From contig NZ_VLNV01000006.1 of assembly GCF_009765215.1 (NCBI RefSeq), positions 248,001 through 312,000 of the forward strand: DNA of 64,000 nt. Direction: 5' to 3'. Origin of the DNA: Lysobacter prati (GTDB taxonomy: Bacteria > Pseudomonadota > Gammaproteobacteria > Xanthomonadales > Xanthomonadaceae). Made by a program: the position numbers and the translations under genes. This document shows positions 46,571-53,443 of the stretch, in pieces (the first letter of the stretch is position 1; the number at the start of each line of letters is the position of its first letter). The notes beneath the pieces are model-generated. The model searched no databases. It was not told the origin of the DNA and worked only from the letters and a program-made list of their open reading frames with translations.

Positions 46571-47008
46571 ATGAACGTACTCAACCAGGCGCTCGCGGGA
46601 ACTGCGGCGGGGCTCCTGTTCGCGGCGAGCGCCTTCGCGCAGAACCCAACGTCGCTTGTCGTGCCCATCGAGAGCGAGCCCGCCACCAGGTTGATCGTGG
46701 GACCTCCACTGCCAGGTCCACTCGCTACCGGTGTCGCCTACATCCCGTACCGGGTGGAGAACCTGCGCATCCTGCCAATTGGCGGGCCTCATTCAAAGAA
46801 TGTCTCGCCTCGCGTAGGTCATCTGCACATCACAGTCGACGACCTGCCGTGGGCGTGGGCGGACTACGGGCGGAGTGACACCATCATTCTGGTCAACCTG
46901 CCTCGTGGCGAACACAGAGTCCTGATCGAGGCGGTTGATCCGGAAGGTGGCCTGCTGACCTCGCAAACCGTGAAGTTCATTTCGCCGGGGAAGCCGGCCG
47001 GACGCTGA
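46571..47008 (+). CDS. Exported small protein (DUF6130-like)
   Basis: A 145-residue protein with a signal peptide (about 1-23, cut after AFAQ). The mature part is beta-rich (LPGPLATGVAYIPYRVENLR; RVGHLHITVDDLPWAWADYG) with His residues that could bind copper or heme. I associate this pattern with DUF6130. GAGAAGGGA precedes the ATG. It lies 16 bases before the cytochrome P460 gene and probably works in the same periplasmic pathway. Confidence 0.7.
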   Translation: MNVLNQALAGTAAGLLFAASAFAQNPTSLVVPIESEPATRLIVGPPLPGPLATGVAYIPYRVENLRILPIGGPHSKNVSPRVGHLHITVDDLPWAWADYGRSDTIILVNLPRGEHRVLIEAVDPEGGLLTSQTVKFISPGKPAGR

Positions 47009-47024
47009 CCGAAAAGGATCGACC

Positions 47025-47558
47025 ATGAATCGCACGACCAAACTCTGGATTGCCACGGCTGCGGTTGCCTTTGCTGCCATAGCGGGCGCTGCTGTCGGCG
47101 CGCAGGACAAATACGCTCTCGTATCGCCCAGCGGAGTCGCGTTCGCCGACTTCAAGGGCTACGAAGACTGGGCGGTGGTCTCTTCTGCCAAAACCGATGT
47201 GCTGAAAGTGATCGTTGCCAACCCGATCATGATCAAGGCGTACAAGGCCGGCATTCCTGGCAACGGCCAGCCTTTCCCCGATGGCGCCAAGATCGCGAAA
47301 CTTCAGTGGAAACCGAAGAAGAGCACGGACGCCCCGTTCGATGTCGACGTACCGGACGTCTTCACGCAGGCGTTTCTGATGGAGAAGGACAGCAAGCGGT
47401 TCCCGAAGAGCGGCGGGTGGGGATACGCACTTTTCAACTACAGCGCCTCTAACGACACGATGACGGTCGATCCCACGGGTGTCTCGGATTGTGGTCACGC
47501 GTGCCACGTGAAGGTCGCGGACAAGAACTACATATTCCATCCGTACCAGAAGCGTTGA
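47025..47558 (+). CDS. Cytochrome P460 family protein
   Basis: A 177-residue exported protein (signal cut near VGAQD). It shows the P460 pattern: FADFKGYEDWAVVSSAKTDV, KAYKAGIPGNGQPFPDGAKI, and near the C-terminus CGHACHVKVADKNYIFH, the heme attachment region. The cysteines are spaced CxxxCH rather than CxxCH, a form I recall in other P460-family members. P460 proteins oxidise hydroxylamine or detoxify NO in the periplasm. It ends the three-gene cluster from 45806. Confidence 0.87.
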   Translation: MNRTTKLWIATAAVAFAAIAGAAVGAQDKYALVSPSGVAFADFKGYEDWAVVSSAKTDVLKVIVANPIMIKAYKAGIPGNGQPFPDGAKIAKLQWKPKKSTDAPFDVDVPDVFTQAFLMEKDSKRFPKSGGWGYALFNYSASNDTMTVDPTGVSDCGHACHVKVADKNYIFHPYQKR

Positions 47559-47655
47559 TCCCCAAGGGGGGGCAAGGAAATGCTAACGGGTCTCTCACTG
47601 CGCTAATGCGGGCTGGTAGCTAGCTTCGATGTCCCGACCATTCTGGACACCACCA

Positions 47656-47835
47656 ATGAGTGACAGCGCCACCAACCGGGGCGAGCCCGACCGCTCACGC
47701 ATCAACCTCAACCAGGGCCACGAACTGAGCTATTGGATGGCTGCGCTGGATGTCACGGAAGACGAGCTGCGCGCCGCCGTGCGGGCGGTGGGTTCTTCAG
47801 CCAAGGAGGTTCGCGAGTATCTGCGGAGCAGCTGA
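47656..47835 (+). CDS. DUF3606-family small protein
   Basis: A 59-residue protein: RINLNQGHELSYWMAALDVT, EDELRAAVRAVGSSAKEVREYL. This is the DUF3606 pattern of small helical, stress-related proteins. The ATG at 47656 starts at the conserved region; an upstream in-frame ATG at 47629 is less likely. It is the last host gene before element 2. Confidence 0.82.
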   Translation: MSDSATNRGEPDRSRINLNQGHELSYWMAALDVTEDELRAAVRAVGSSAKEVREYLRSS

Positions 47836-47877
47836 TCGGCTGGGAAGAACTACTTTCTCGGCTGGCAGGGGCCGGCC

Positions 47878-47921
47878 CAAAAACAGAAAGCCCAGTAAAG
47901 CCTGAGAGCCTTACTGGGCTT
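47878..47921 (-). terminator. Native terminator of the tRNA-Phe gene
   Basis: On the minus strand an 11-bp stem (AAGCCCAGTAA at 47888-47898 with TTACTGGGCTT at 47911-47921) is followed by TTTCTGTTTTT. It lies 12 bases beyond the tRNA-Phe 3' fragment and fits the terminator of the interrupted host tRNA gene. Confidence 0.8.
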
Positions 47922-47932
47922 ACGTTTAATAA

Positions 47933-47980
47933 TGGTGGCCGGGGAGGGAGTCGAACCCCCGACACGGGGATTTTCAATCC
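47933..47980 (-). repeat. tRNA-Phe 3' fragment, left attachment site of element 2
   Basis: The minus strand reads GGATTGAAAATCC (anticodon arm with GAA) and on through the T-arm GGGGG TTCGACT CCCTC to CCCGGCCACCA. This is the 3' part of tRNA-Phe. No matching 5' acceptor (GGCCGGG) or D-arm lies to the right, so the gene is split. For a minus-strand tRNA the intact copy would be at the far right end of the element, beyond the window. Confidence 0.85.
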
Positions 47981-48116
47981 TAACGATCAGTTTGCGGTCG
48001 GATACCGTCCACTGCGGTGGCCCCGGAGAATCAATGTTTTAGGGCCTCCTAGGAGCTGGCGCCTACGGGGAGCTACGGCGTATCCTGCTCCCCAGATGCT
48101 CCCCCGAGGAAATGCG

Positions 48117-49442
48117 GTGCCCAACTACGAGAGCTTCACCGAGGCAAACGTCAAGAAGCTCCGGTCCCGCGTGACGAGTGGCCGGGTCGAATATCAGGCC
48201 AAGGACCTTCCGGCGCTCCACCTGCGGATCAGCCCGACGTCGGCCTCTTGGTACGTGAGGAAGCGGGTGCCGGGCGGGTCGTGGGTGCGCGTCCTTCTGG
48301 GGAAGGTTGACGACATGTCCGTGGAGGCGGCTCGCAAGCTGGCGCTTAAGGCCGTGGGCAAGCTGGTGGACGGCCAGGATCTGGCGGCCGAGAAGCGTGC
48401 GCGGAAGGCCGAGGAGGAGCGCAATGGCCTGACGCTTGGCGAGGGGCTGGCAATCTACCTGGCCGAGCGTGAGCAGCTACGGCCCGCTACGAAGGCGACG
48501 TACGAGCGGGACTTGCGGACTACCTTCGGCGACTACTGGGACAAGCCTCTTGTCGAACTGACGCCCGAGCGGGTCAAGGACCGCCACCGGGATCGGAAGA
48601 CACGGGCCATGCGCGCCCAAGCGAGAGTGAAGACTGCCGCAGCCCGCAAGCGGATCAAGGCCAGCCCAGCGAGGGCAGATGGCGCGGTGCGGGCATTGCG
48701 CGCAATGGTCAACTACCTCAGGGATGAGCGCGGCTTGGACCTGCCCGACGTGGCGCGGCGCATTAGGGCCACGAAGGGATGGGGGAACGTTTCCCCGCGG
48801 CAGCGCGCTTTCATCGGTGACGCATTGCCGGAGTTCGTCGCGGCAGTCCAGGGGCAACGTGACGACCTCCTGCCGGACTTGAGCGGTACGCAGCGCGACC
48901 TGACCTTGCTCTTACTGTGCACTGCGCTGAGATGGTCCAGCGGGGCAGGGCTCCTGTGGTCCGAAGTGGACTTCAAAGCCAACATCATCACGGTCCCCGA
49001 GGATCGTATGAAGGGCAAGAAGGCCCATCCCCTGCCGTTAGGGCCCGTCATGATGACCATGCTCAGGGAGCGTCAAAAGTCAGCGCGATCGGACGTGTAT
49101 GTCTTCCCGGGCCTTGGGCGGAAGACGGGAGGGCGCACGGTCCACAAGGCCATAGGCGGCCTAACGAAGGCGTTCAAGGGCAAGATCAAGGATCCGGAAG
49201 GCAATCGCATTTCATGGTCCCCACATGACCTGCGCCGAACGGCCCTTACCAAGCTGGAGTCGATGGACATCTCGACCATCTCGGTGAAGAAGATTGCGGC
49301 ACATAGCCAGGGCGACATAACCGCCAAATACATCTTCCAAGATGTGGACCGACTCCGTGCTCCCATGGAGCGGCTGGAGCGGGAGTTCCTCGAGCCCCGT
49401 AAGTCTGGGAAGGTAGTCCCCCTCCGAAGGGCGAAGGGCTAG
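48117..49442 (+). CDS. int: Tyrosine recombinase (phage integrase) of element 2
   Basis: The 441-residue integrase has an N-terminal arm-binding domain (LHLRISPTSASWYVRKRVPG), a core-binding domain (LRPATKATYERDLRTTFGDY) and a catalytic domain with Arg in CTALRWSSGAGLLW, HDLRRTALTKLE and AAHSQGDITAKYIF. The GTG at 48117 lies six bases after GAGGA and starts at MPNYESFTEANV; an in-frame ATG at 48096 is the alternative. It ends with TAG, directly followed in the same frame by one codon and then a small membrane ORF. Confidence 0.93.
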   Translation: MPNYESFTEANVKKLRSRVTSGRVEYQAKDLPALHLRISPTSASWYVRKRVPGGSWVRVLLGKVDDMSVEAARKLALKAVGKLVDGQDLAAEKRARKAEEERNGLTLGEGLAIYLAEREQLRPATKATYERDLRTTFGDYWDKPLVELTPERVKDRHRDRKTRAMRAQARVKTAAARKRIKASPARADGAVRALRAMVNYLRDERGLDLPDVARRIRATKGWGNVSPRQRAFIGDALPEFVAAVQGQRDDLLPDLSGTQRDLTLLLLCTALRWSSGAGLLWSEVDFKANIITVPEDRMKGKKAHPLPLGPVMMTMLRERQKSARSDVYVFPGLGRKTGGRTVHKAIGGLTKAFKGKIKDPEGNRISWSPHDLRRTALTKLESMDISTISVKKIAAHSQGDITAKYIFQDVDRLRAPMERLEREFLEPRKSGKVVPLRRAKG

Positions 49443-49445
49443 GCG

Positions 49446-49553
49446 ATGGACCGGAAGCTACGGGACTTGGTCGCCGCCAGCGACAAGCTGCTAGCCATCG
49501 TCATTGCGGTTGTCCTGATCGCGCTGGCCGCGGTCTGGTTCTTTGGCCTATAG
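49446..49553 (+). CDS. Small membrane protein after the integrase
   Basis: A 35-residue protein: MDRKLRDLVAASDKL then one membrane helix (AIVIAVVLIALAAVWFFGL). It starts three bases after the integrase TAG, in the same frame, with no clear ribosome-binding site. It may be translated by restart. If TAG is read through as in the late genes, it would instead be a C-terminal membrane tail on the integrase. Confidence 0.55.
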   Translation: MDRKLRDLVAASDKLLAIVIAVVLIALAAVWFFGL

Positions 49554-49587
49554 GTCTTGCGGCGGGTCGCCACCTTCGAACGGCTCC

Positions 49588-50124
49588 TTAGCCGCCGGGT
49601 ATGCGAACCAGCCACACCAAGTGCTCCGCAGCGAGATTCGGGTGCCCTGAATTGATCATTCCACGAATGATCGCGAGCCTCGTGTGCCCTTCGATGAGCT
49701 GAAGCGGCACTTTCATACGCTGCTCACCACTTCTGGGGCAGGTGACGTGCCCGGCGCCCTCCGTGACGATGATCGGCTCAGCGAACGTGCCTCGAGCCAG
49801 CATCTTCTGCGCCAGTGGGGTCCGCGATCGTGGCGCGCCGGTTACGTACTCCACTCCCTCGGCGTCTAGCTCCTCAATCCACTTACCAACATGATCGATT
49901 GCGAGCACCTGCGCACTGGTCATGGCCGCAAGGCGGTAGGACCAGGTATGCGGTTGGAGCGAAACCCAACGGTCCCGGAAGCAACTCCAATGGCGATGAA
50001 TCCATTGCTCCACGATCGGCCTGGGAATGCTGGCTAGGTCTGCGGGCCATCTGGAGTAGTAGGACTCGAACGACTCCATGTCGATGTCTCCATAGCCCAA
50101 GACCGGCGGGTACATGGCCGTCAT
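49588..50124 (-). CDS. ParB/sulfiredoxin-like protein
   Basis: A 178-residue protein of unknown function. Near the C-terminus, KVPLQLIEGHTRLAIIRGMI matches the ParB/Srx-type motif (L-x-x-G-x-x-R-hydrophobic), seen in ParB nuclease-like domains. The N-terminal half (FESYYSRWPADLASIPRPIV) has no known domain. It is co-transcribed with an upstream ribbon-helix-helix protein (ATGA overlap at 50121-50124) and opposes the rest of the element. The pair could be a small regulatory or defence module. Confidence 0.55.
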   Translation of the reverse strand: MTAMYPPVLGYGDIDMESFESYYSRWPADLASIPRPIVEQWIHRHWSCFRDRWVSLQPHTWSYRLAAMTSAQVLAIDHVGKWIEELDAEGVEYVTGAPRSRTPLAQKMLARGTFAEPIIVTEGAGHVTCPRSGEQRMKVPLQLIEGHTRLAIIRGMINSGHPNLAAEHLVWLVRIPGG

Positions 50125-50312
50125 TCTTGGCTTCCTTGACGTCGTTTCTTAGCGCGCTTGGCCTTGTCCAGGGCAGCAGTCCGGATGAATTCCGAAAGCG
50201 GCTCCTCGACTGCGGCCGCTCCCTCATCTAATTCGATCCGTTCGCCTTTGGTGAGGCGGAGCTGGAAAACCTCGGAACGTCGTTTGGATTCGGGGAGTGG
50301 CGGTCTTGTCAT
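50121..50312 (-). CDS. Ribbon-helix-helix type small protein
   Basis: A 63-residue protein: RRSEVFQLRLTKGERIELDE with AAAVEEPLSEFIRTAALDKA. This is the strand-helix-helix pattern of DNA-binding antitoxins and MobC-like proteins. The start at 50312 (MTRPPLPESK) gives a compact domain; the frame extends upstream through non-protein-like residues. It overlaps the gene at 49588-50124 by four bases and probably autoregulates the pair. Confidence 0.65.
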   Translation of the reverse strand: MTRPPLPESKRRSEVFQLRLTKGERIELDEGAAAVEEPLSEFIRTAALDKAKRAKKRRQGSQE

Positions 50313-50401
50313 GATAGTTGAAATGACATCTAAGTGGGTGTAGGGTGAGGTTACTGTAATGGCAAACGCCATGACATAACAAGCCCAGAGGAGACCCCGG
50401 T

Positions 50402-50563
50402 ATGGCAACTGCGACCCTTGAGATTAATGCCATGGAAGCCAGCTTCCTGGCCATTCTGTCGGATCTGAGTATGGAGACCCGGGAGCTGATCCGGGCACTG
50501 ATGCGGGAGCAGGTGAGGGCCAATCAGGCCGCAGCTGCGGCAGTTGCGGGAGGCGCCCAGTGA
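50402..50563 (+). CDS. Small helical early protein
   Basis: A 53-residue protein, MATATLEINAMEASFLAILS, then METRELIRALMREQVRANQA and an Ala tail. It resembles short phage proteins of unknown role. GAGGAG precedes the ATG at good distance. It is first in a rightward operon of overlapping genes, and its TGA overlaps the GTG start of the next (GTGA at 50560). Confidence 0.6.
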   Translation: MATATLEINAMEASFLAILSDLSMETRELIRALMREQVRANQAAAAAVAGGAQ

Positions 50564-50757
50564 CTGCAATCGTCGTCTCGTTCCCTGAGGACCGGGTCTT
50601 CCGTACCCAGCAGGAGCAGTTGCAGGTGCGCGAGGGGCGGATCGGCGCGGATGTTGCCCGCCTGATGGACGCACTGGATCATGACCCCAAGTTTGCTCAC
50701 CTCAAGGCGATGCTAGAAGGCCGGTGCGCTCGGCTGAAGAGCGAGCGATCGCCATGA
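50560..50757 (+). CDS. Small early protein
   Basis: A 65-residue helical protein: MTAIVVSFPEDRVFRTQQEQ, then DVARLMDALDHDPKFAHLKA. It starts at GTG, coupled to the upstream stop, and its own TGA overlaps the next ATG (50754-50757). No family is recognised. Confidence 0.6.
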   Translation: MTAIVVSFPEDRVFRTQQEQLQVREGRIGADVARLMDALDHDPKFAHLKAMLEGRCARLKSERSP

Positions 50758-51212
50758 GCGCTCAGCTCATTCGGTTCCCGAAGCCTAAGAAGCGCGGCGC
50801 CAAGGTACGTAGAGGACCACAGGCTCAGGTGTTGAACTTCCCGGCGCGGCTAGTCGGTGCAGAGCTGCGTCGGCGCTGGGTCTGGTTGGAGAAGAACGCC
50901 GGCGATTGGGCAAACGAAGACCTTGATGGTGACCTTCCCGACGAAGGCCATGGCGGCTGGGGTTTTGAGCAGTGGTACATGATTGGACAAGCGCTGTCGG
51001 GACGGCTTGCGCCTGGCGACCCTGTCGGATCGGCCGACCCTGCTGCTCGGGAGGACGTAAAGAAGTGGGAGGAGCGCATCCAGAAGCGCACTCGGGTCAA
51101 GGACTGGCTAGAAGGCCTTGGAATCGATTGGGACGACCACAAAGGCTCTGAGGCGGCGCTGTTCTTCGCCTTCGATCGCCTTGCTGGCCCGACTCCGCCT
51201 ACGGCGGCCTAG
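50754..51212 (+). CDS. Hypothetical early protein
   Basis: A 152-residue protein with a basic N-terminus (LIRFPKPKKRGAKVRRGPQA) and a middle GHGGWGFEQWYMIGQALSGR. No domain is recognised. Its start overlaps the previous stop (ATGA). It ends with TAG. Read-through would add 43 residues of unconvincing sequence before another TAG, so here TAG looks like a real stop. Confidence 0.6.
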   Translation: MSAQLIRFPKPKKRGAKVRRGPQAQVLNFPARLVGAELRRRWVWLEKNAGDWANEDLDGDLPDEGHGGWGFEQWYMIGQALSGRLAPGDPVGSADPAAREDVKKWEERIQKRTRVKDWLEGLGIDWDDHKGSEAALFFAFDRLAGPTPPTAA

Positions 51213-51343
51213 GTGCGCTTAGGTACGTTTCGCTTAACAATCTTAGCGGGCCTTTACAACGGCCACGGCTACCACACATCCATCAGTACACGCAAGGCAA
51301 GACAGGGCAACATGAGGATACAAGTCGCCTGGAGGGCTTCGTA

Positions 51344-51442
51344 GTGGCCGGCAAGTACACCAAAGGCAACATGAGGAAACATGTCGATCGGCCGGCCCCT
51401 CGCCGCCGTCCTCCCAAGGTCGATCCGAGGTGCGGTGCATGA
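51344..51442 (+). CDS. Very small basic protein
   Basis: A 32-residue basic, proline-rich peptide starting VAGKYTKGNMRKHVDRPAPR (GTG start) and ending RCGA. GGAGGG lies eight bases before the GTG. Its TGA overlaps the ATG of the next gene (51439-51442). The coupling supports translation, but the product may have no function of its own. Confidence 0.4.
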   Translation: MAGKYTKGNMRKHVDRPAPRRRPPKVDPRCGA

Positions 51443-52107
51443 CGATCAAGTTAGTGGAATGCTCGGTCGGCCGACCGCTGACCGAGGAGGAAGCCCGCAC
51501 TTGGGAGGCCGCCGGAATCTCTGGGAAGGCCATCAGTCGCGAGGCACTCGACCGTGCCCGCGCTTTCGCTTCATCTTTGCCGGACCAAATGGACCTTTGG
51601 GAACAGGCCAGAGCGGCGGACCTTCTTAAGGACGAGGCGATCATCAGGCAGTTCCATGAGGCCCTTAGGCTCTCCGTGTTGCACGTTCCGCCAGAAGGAC
51701 TGGGCCACGAGCCCCAGGTGTTGGCTTGGCGAGAGTGGGAGCGGGTGGAGCTTCCGAAGATCATGGAGGAGTGGTCCCAAATGCTCATTGGTATCCCGAG
51801 GGACTCGTACCGGCGGCTGGAGGAACTCGTAAAGGAGCTGCCTCGACTCAAGATCGAGCGTGAAGCGCGATCCAAGAATGCGAAGAAGGGGGCCGCGGTC
51901 GCAAAGGCGGCCAACCCAGCGGTGAGGGCCATGGACGAGATCAGGAAAGCTTGGTCGGCTCTGCAGGTGGCAGGAGCCCCTTATCCGGGCGATGCGTCCT
52001 TCGCAAAGACCGTCCATTCGAGGTATGCACATGTGATCTCAAACGAAGGGTCCATAAAGAACGCTATTAGTCGCTGGCGTCGTGAAGCAAGGGAGAGGGG
52101 GCAATGA
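51439..52107 (+). CDS. Early protein with C-terminal repeat module A
   Basis: A 222-residue protein. Residues 1-150 are helical with no known domain (RARAFASSLPDQMDLWEQAR; EWSQMLIGIPRDSYRRLEEL). The last 58 residues (AMDEIRKAWSALQVAGAPYP; GDASFAKTVHSRYAHVISNE; GSIKNAISRWRRE) form a module also found at the end of the next gene. The module ends like a helix-turn-helix and may bind DNA. The gene overlaps its neighbour by four bases. Confidence 0.65.
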   Translation: MTIKLVECSVGRPLTEEEARTWEAAGISGKAISREALDRARAFASSLPDQMDLWEQARAADLLKDEAIIRQFHEALRLSVLHVPPEGLGHEPQVLAWREWERVELPKIMEEWSQMLIGIPRDSYRRLEELVKELPRLKIEREARSKNAKKGAAVAKAANPAVRAMDEIRKAWSALQVAGAPYPGDASFAKTVHSRYAHVISNEGSIKNAISRWRREARERGQ

Positions 52108-52826
52108 CTAAGAAGCGGGAGGCATCAAGCTATCTGCTTAAGCACAGTTCGCAAACCGAGCGTGACCGCCTTCGAGTCGACCTCAAGAAGCGTCTTCCCA
52201 AGGCAATGGAGGCGCTGAAGGACCCGGCGGTCTTCCAGCGGGTTGCCGACGCGGAGATGTCCCAGACGCCTCTGAATCACTTGATCATTGACTGTGAGCG
52301 ACTGCTTGGCGACTTGGGTCTTTCCATACCTGCCACTGGAGGCGAGTGCAGGGCGGAGATCGCGCGTCGCAGCTTTGCTGGGGATTTGCGAGAGGAAGTC
52401 AAAGCAGTCGGGTTTGAGCGGGTCGCACAGGACCTTGCTTTGCGCATGGTTGAACTGGCGGCCGACCCACGTTTGAGTGCCTTGGAGGCGTACCACCTCT
52501 TCAAAGCTGCGGACGAGGCTTTGCGCACCGGAGGCGACGCAGTTGAGGCCCTCCAGAATGTCGCCTTAGGAGCCAGCTACTTGGCGCGCACCTGCACCAA
52601 TGTTGGGGCGGCAACAAACAGTAATGGAGCCTTGAAGAAGGCCTCCACGAATCCAGCAGCGCTGACGATGCGAGAGATTAAGAGCGAGTGGGAACGTCTG
52701 CAGCGACCCGGGGCGAGATACCCGGGGGATGCGGCCTTCGCGAAGTCCATGCACGCCAAGCATAGCGACGTCATCAGGAACGAAGGGTCAATCAAGAACG
52801 CCATTACCAGGTGGCGCGGGAAATAG
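52104..52826 (+). CDS. Early protein with C-terminal repeat module B
   Basis: A 240-residue protein whose N-terminal 180 residues differ from the upstream gene. Its C-terminus (TMREIKSEWERLQRPGARYP; GDAAFAKSMHAKHSDVIRNE; GSIKNAITRWRGK) is clearly related to that of 51439-52107. Duplication of a terminal module with different N-terminal parts suggests two proteins that share a DNA site or partner. It ends with TAG; read-through would add only 13 residues. Two hairpins follow its stop. Confidence 0.65.
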   Translation: MTKKREASSYLLKHSSQTERDRLRVDLKKRLPKAMEALKDPAVFQRVADAEMSQTPLNHLIIDCERLLGDLGLSIPATGGECRAEIARRSFAGDLREEVKAVGFERVAQDLALRMVELAADPRLSALEAYHLFKAADEALRTGGDAVEALQNVALGASYLARTCTNVGAATNSNGALKKASTNPAALTMREIKSEWERLQRPGARYPGDAAFAKSMHAKHSDVIRNEGSIKNAITRWRGK

Positions 52827-52827
52827 T

Positions 52828-52861
52828 CATCCTGCTTGCAGGATGTCATCGTGCTTGCACG
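52828..52861. promoter_or_regulatory. Two small GC-TT-GC hairpins after the gene at 52104-52826
   Basis: CATCCTGC TT GCAGGATG (52828-52845) and CGTGC TT GCACG (52850-52861) are perfect inverted repeats placed side by side. No T-run follows. They may slow RNA decay or be protein-binding operators. Confidence 0.45.
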
Positions 52862-52893
52862 CTGACCCTGAAGTAGGCGGCGCGTTATCAAAT

Positions 52894-52931
52894 CCGTATC
52901 GCCCTGCACGAATCCGCAGGGACGGATACGG
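52894..52931 (+). promoter_or_regulatory. Nested stem-loop abutting the start of a HTH gene
   Basis: Outer arms CCGTATC (52894-52900) and GATACGG (52925-52931) and inner arms CCCTGC (52902-52907) and GCAGGG (52916-52921) form a 13-bp stem with two small bulges. It ends three bases before the ATG at 52935, so in RNA it would hide the ribosome-binding site. As DNA it could be an operator for the encoded HTH protein. Confidence 0.5.
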
Positions 52932-52934
52932 ACA

Positions 52935-53135
52935 ATGCAGCGCGATACACCGGCCTTCGGGCCTCTTGTGGACGAGTGCGCCAAGCACGGCATCAGCCGA
53001 ACGGTTGCGTACGAGTTGGTCTCAAAGGGTCTCCTGGACTCCTTTCTCATAGGTGCTCGCAGGTACGTCCTGCTGGATAGCCTCCGGAACCTTCCTGCCA
53101 CCTTGGCTTCGGCGAGCAAGGCAGGTGCGGAATGA
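52935..53135 (+). CDS. Small helix-turn-helix protein (AlpA/excisionase-like)
   Basis: A 66-residue protein: FGPLVDECAKHGISRTVAYE, LVSKGLLDSFLIGARRYVLL, DSLRNLPATLA. This is a MerR/AlpA-type winged helix with a GARRYV wing. It could be the excisionase or an early regulator of element 2. Its stop overlaps the next ATG (53132-53135). The stem-loop just upstream suggests translational or autogenous control. Confidence 0.7.
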   Translation: MQRDTPAFGPLVDECAKHGISRTVAYELVSKGLLDSFLIGARRYVLLDSLRNLPATLASASKAGAE

Positions 53136-53443
53136 CTGCCTTCACCGATTTGCCCCCCAACGGGGCCCGCTCGAATGTCGTATGTGCCACATCCCATCTC
53201 CGACGGGCCCCGGTTACGGCAGCGACTTCGTCAACTGGGCGAGTGCAGACCTACAACCGTCCTCTCTCTGAGAGTGAAGCCGCTGATCGGCTCGGGCTCT
53301 CAAAGCGCACCCTCCAGGATTGGCGCCGCCGTTCCTGTGGGCCGGCCTTCCTCAAGCTAGGGAAGAGGGTGGCCTACCACCTCGACGACCTTGAGGCCTT
53401 TGAAGCCGCTTGCCGGGTGCAGCCCAAGGGCGGTGCCGAATGA
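53132..53443 (+). CDS. Helix-turn-helix protein (HTH_17-like)
   Basis: A 103-residue protein. The N-terminal 45 residues look disordered. The C-terminal part, RPLSESEAADRLGLSKRTLQ, DWRRRSCGPAFLKLGKRVAY, HLDDLEAFEAACR, is a complete winged-helix of the excisionase/AlpA superfamily. Two such proteins in a row are unusual. Coupled to both neighbours by ATGA overlaps. A later start is possible, as the N-terminus lacks conservation cues. Confidence 0.75.
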   Translation: MTAFTDLPPNGARSNVVCATSHLRRAPVTAATSSTGRVQTYNRPLSESEAADRLGLSKRTLQDWRRRSCGPAFLKLGKRVAYHLDDLEAFEAACRVQPKGGAE

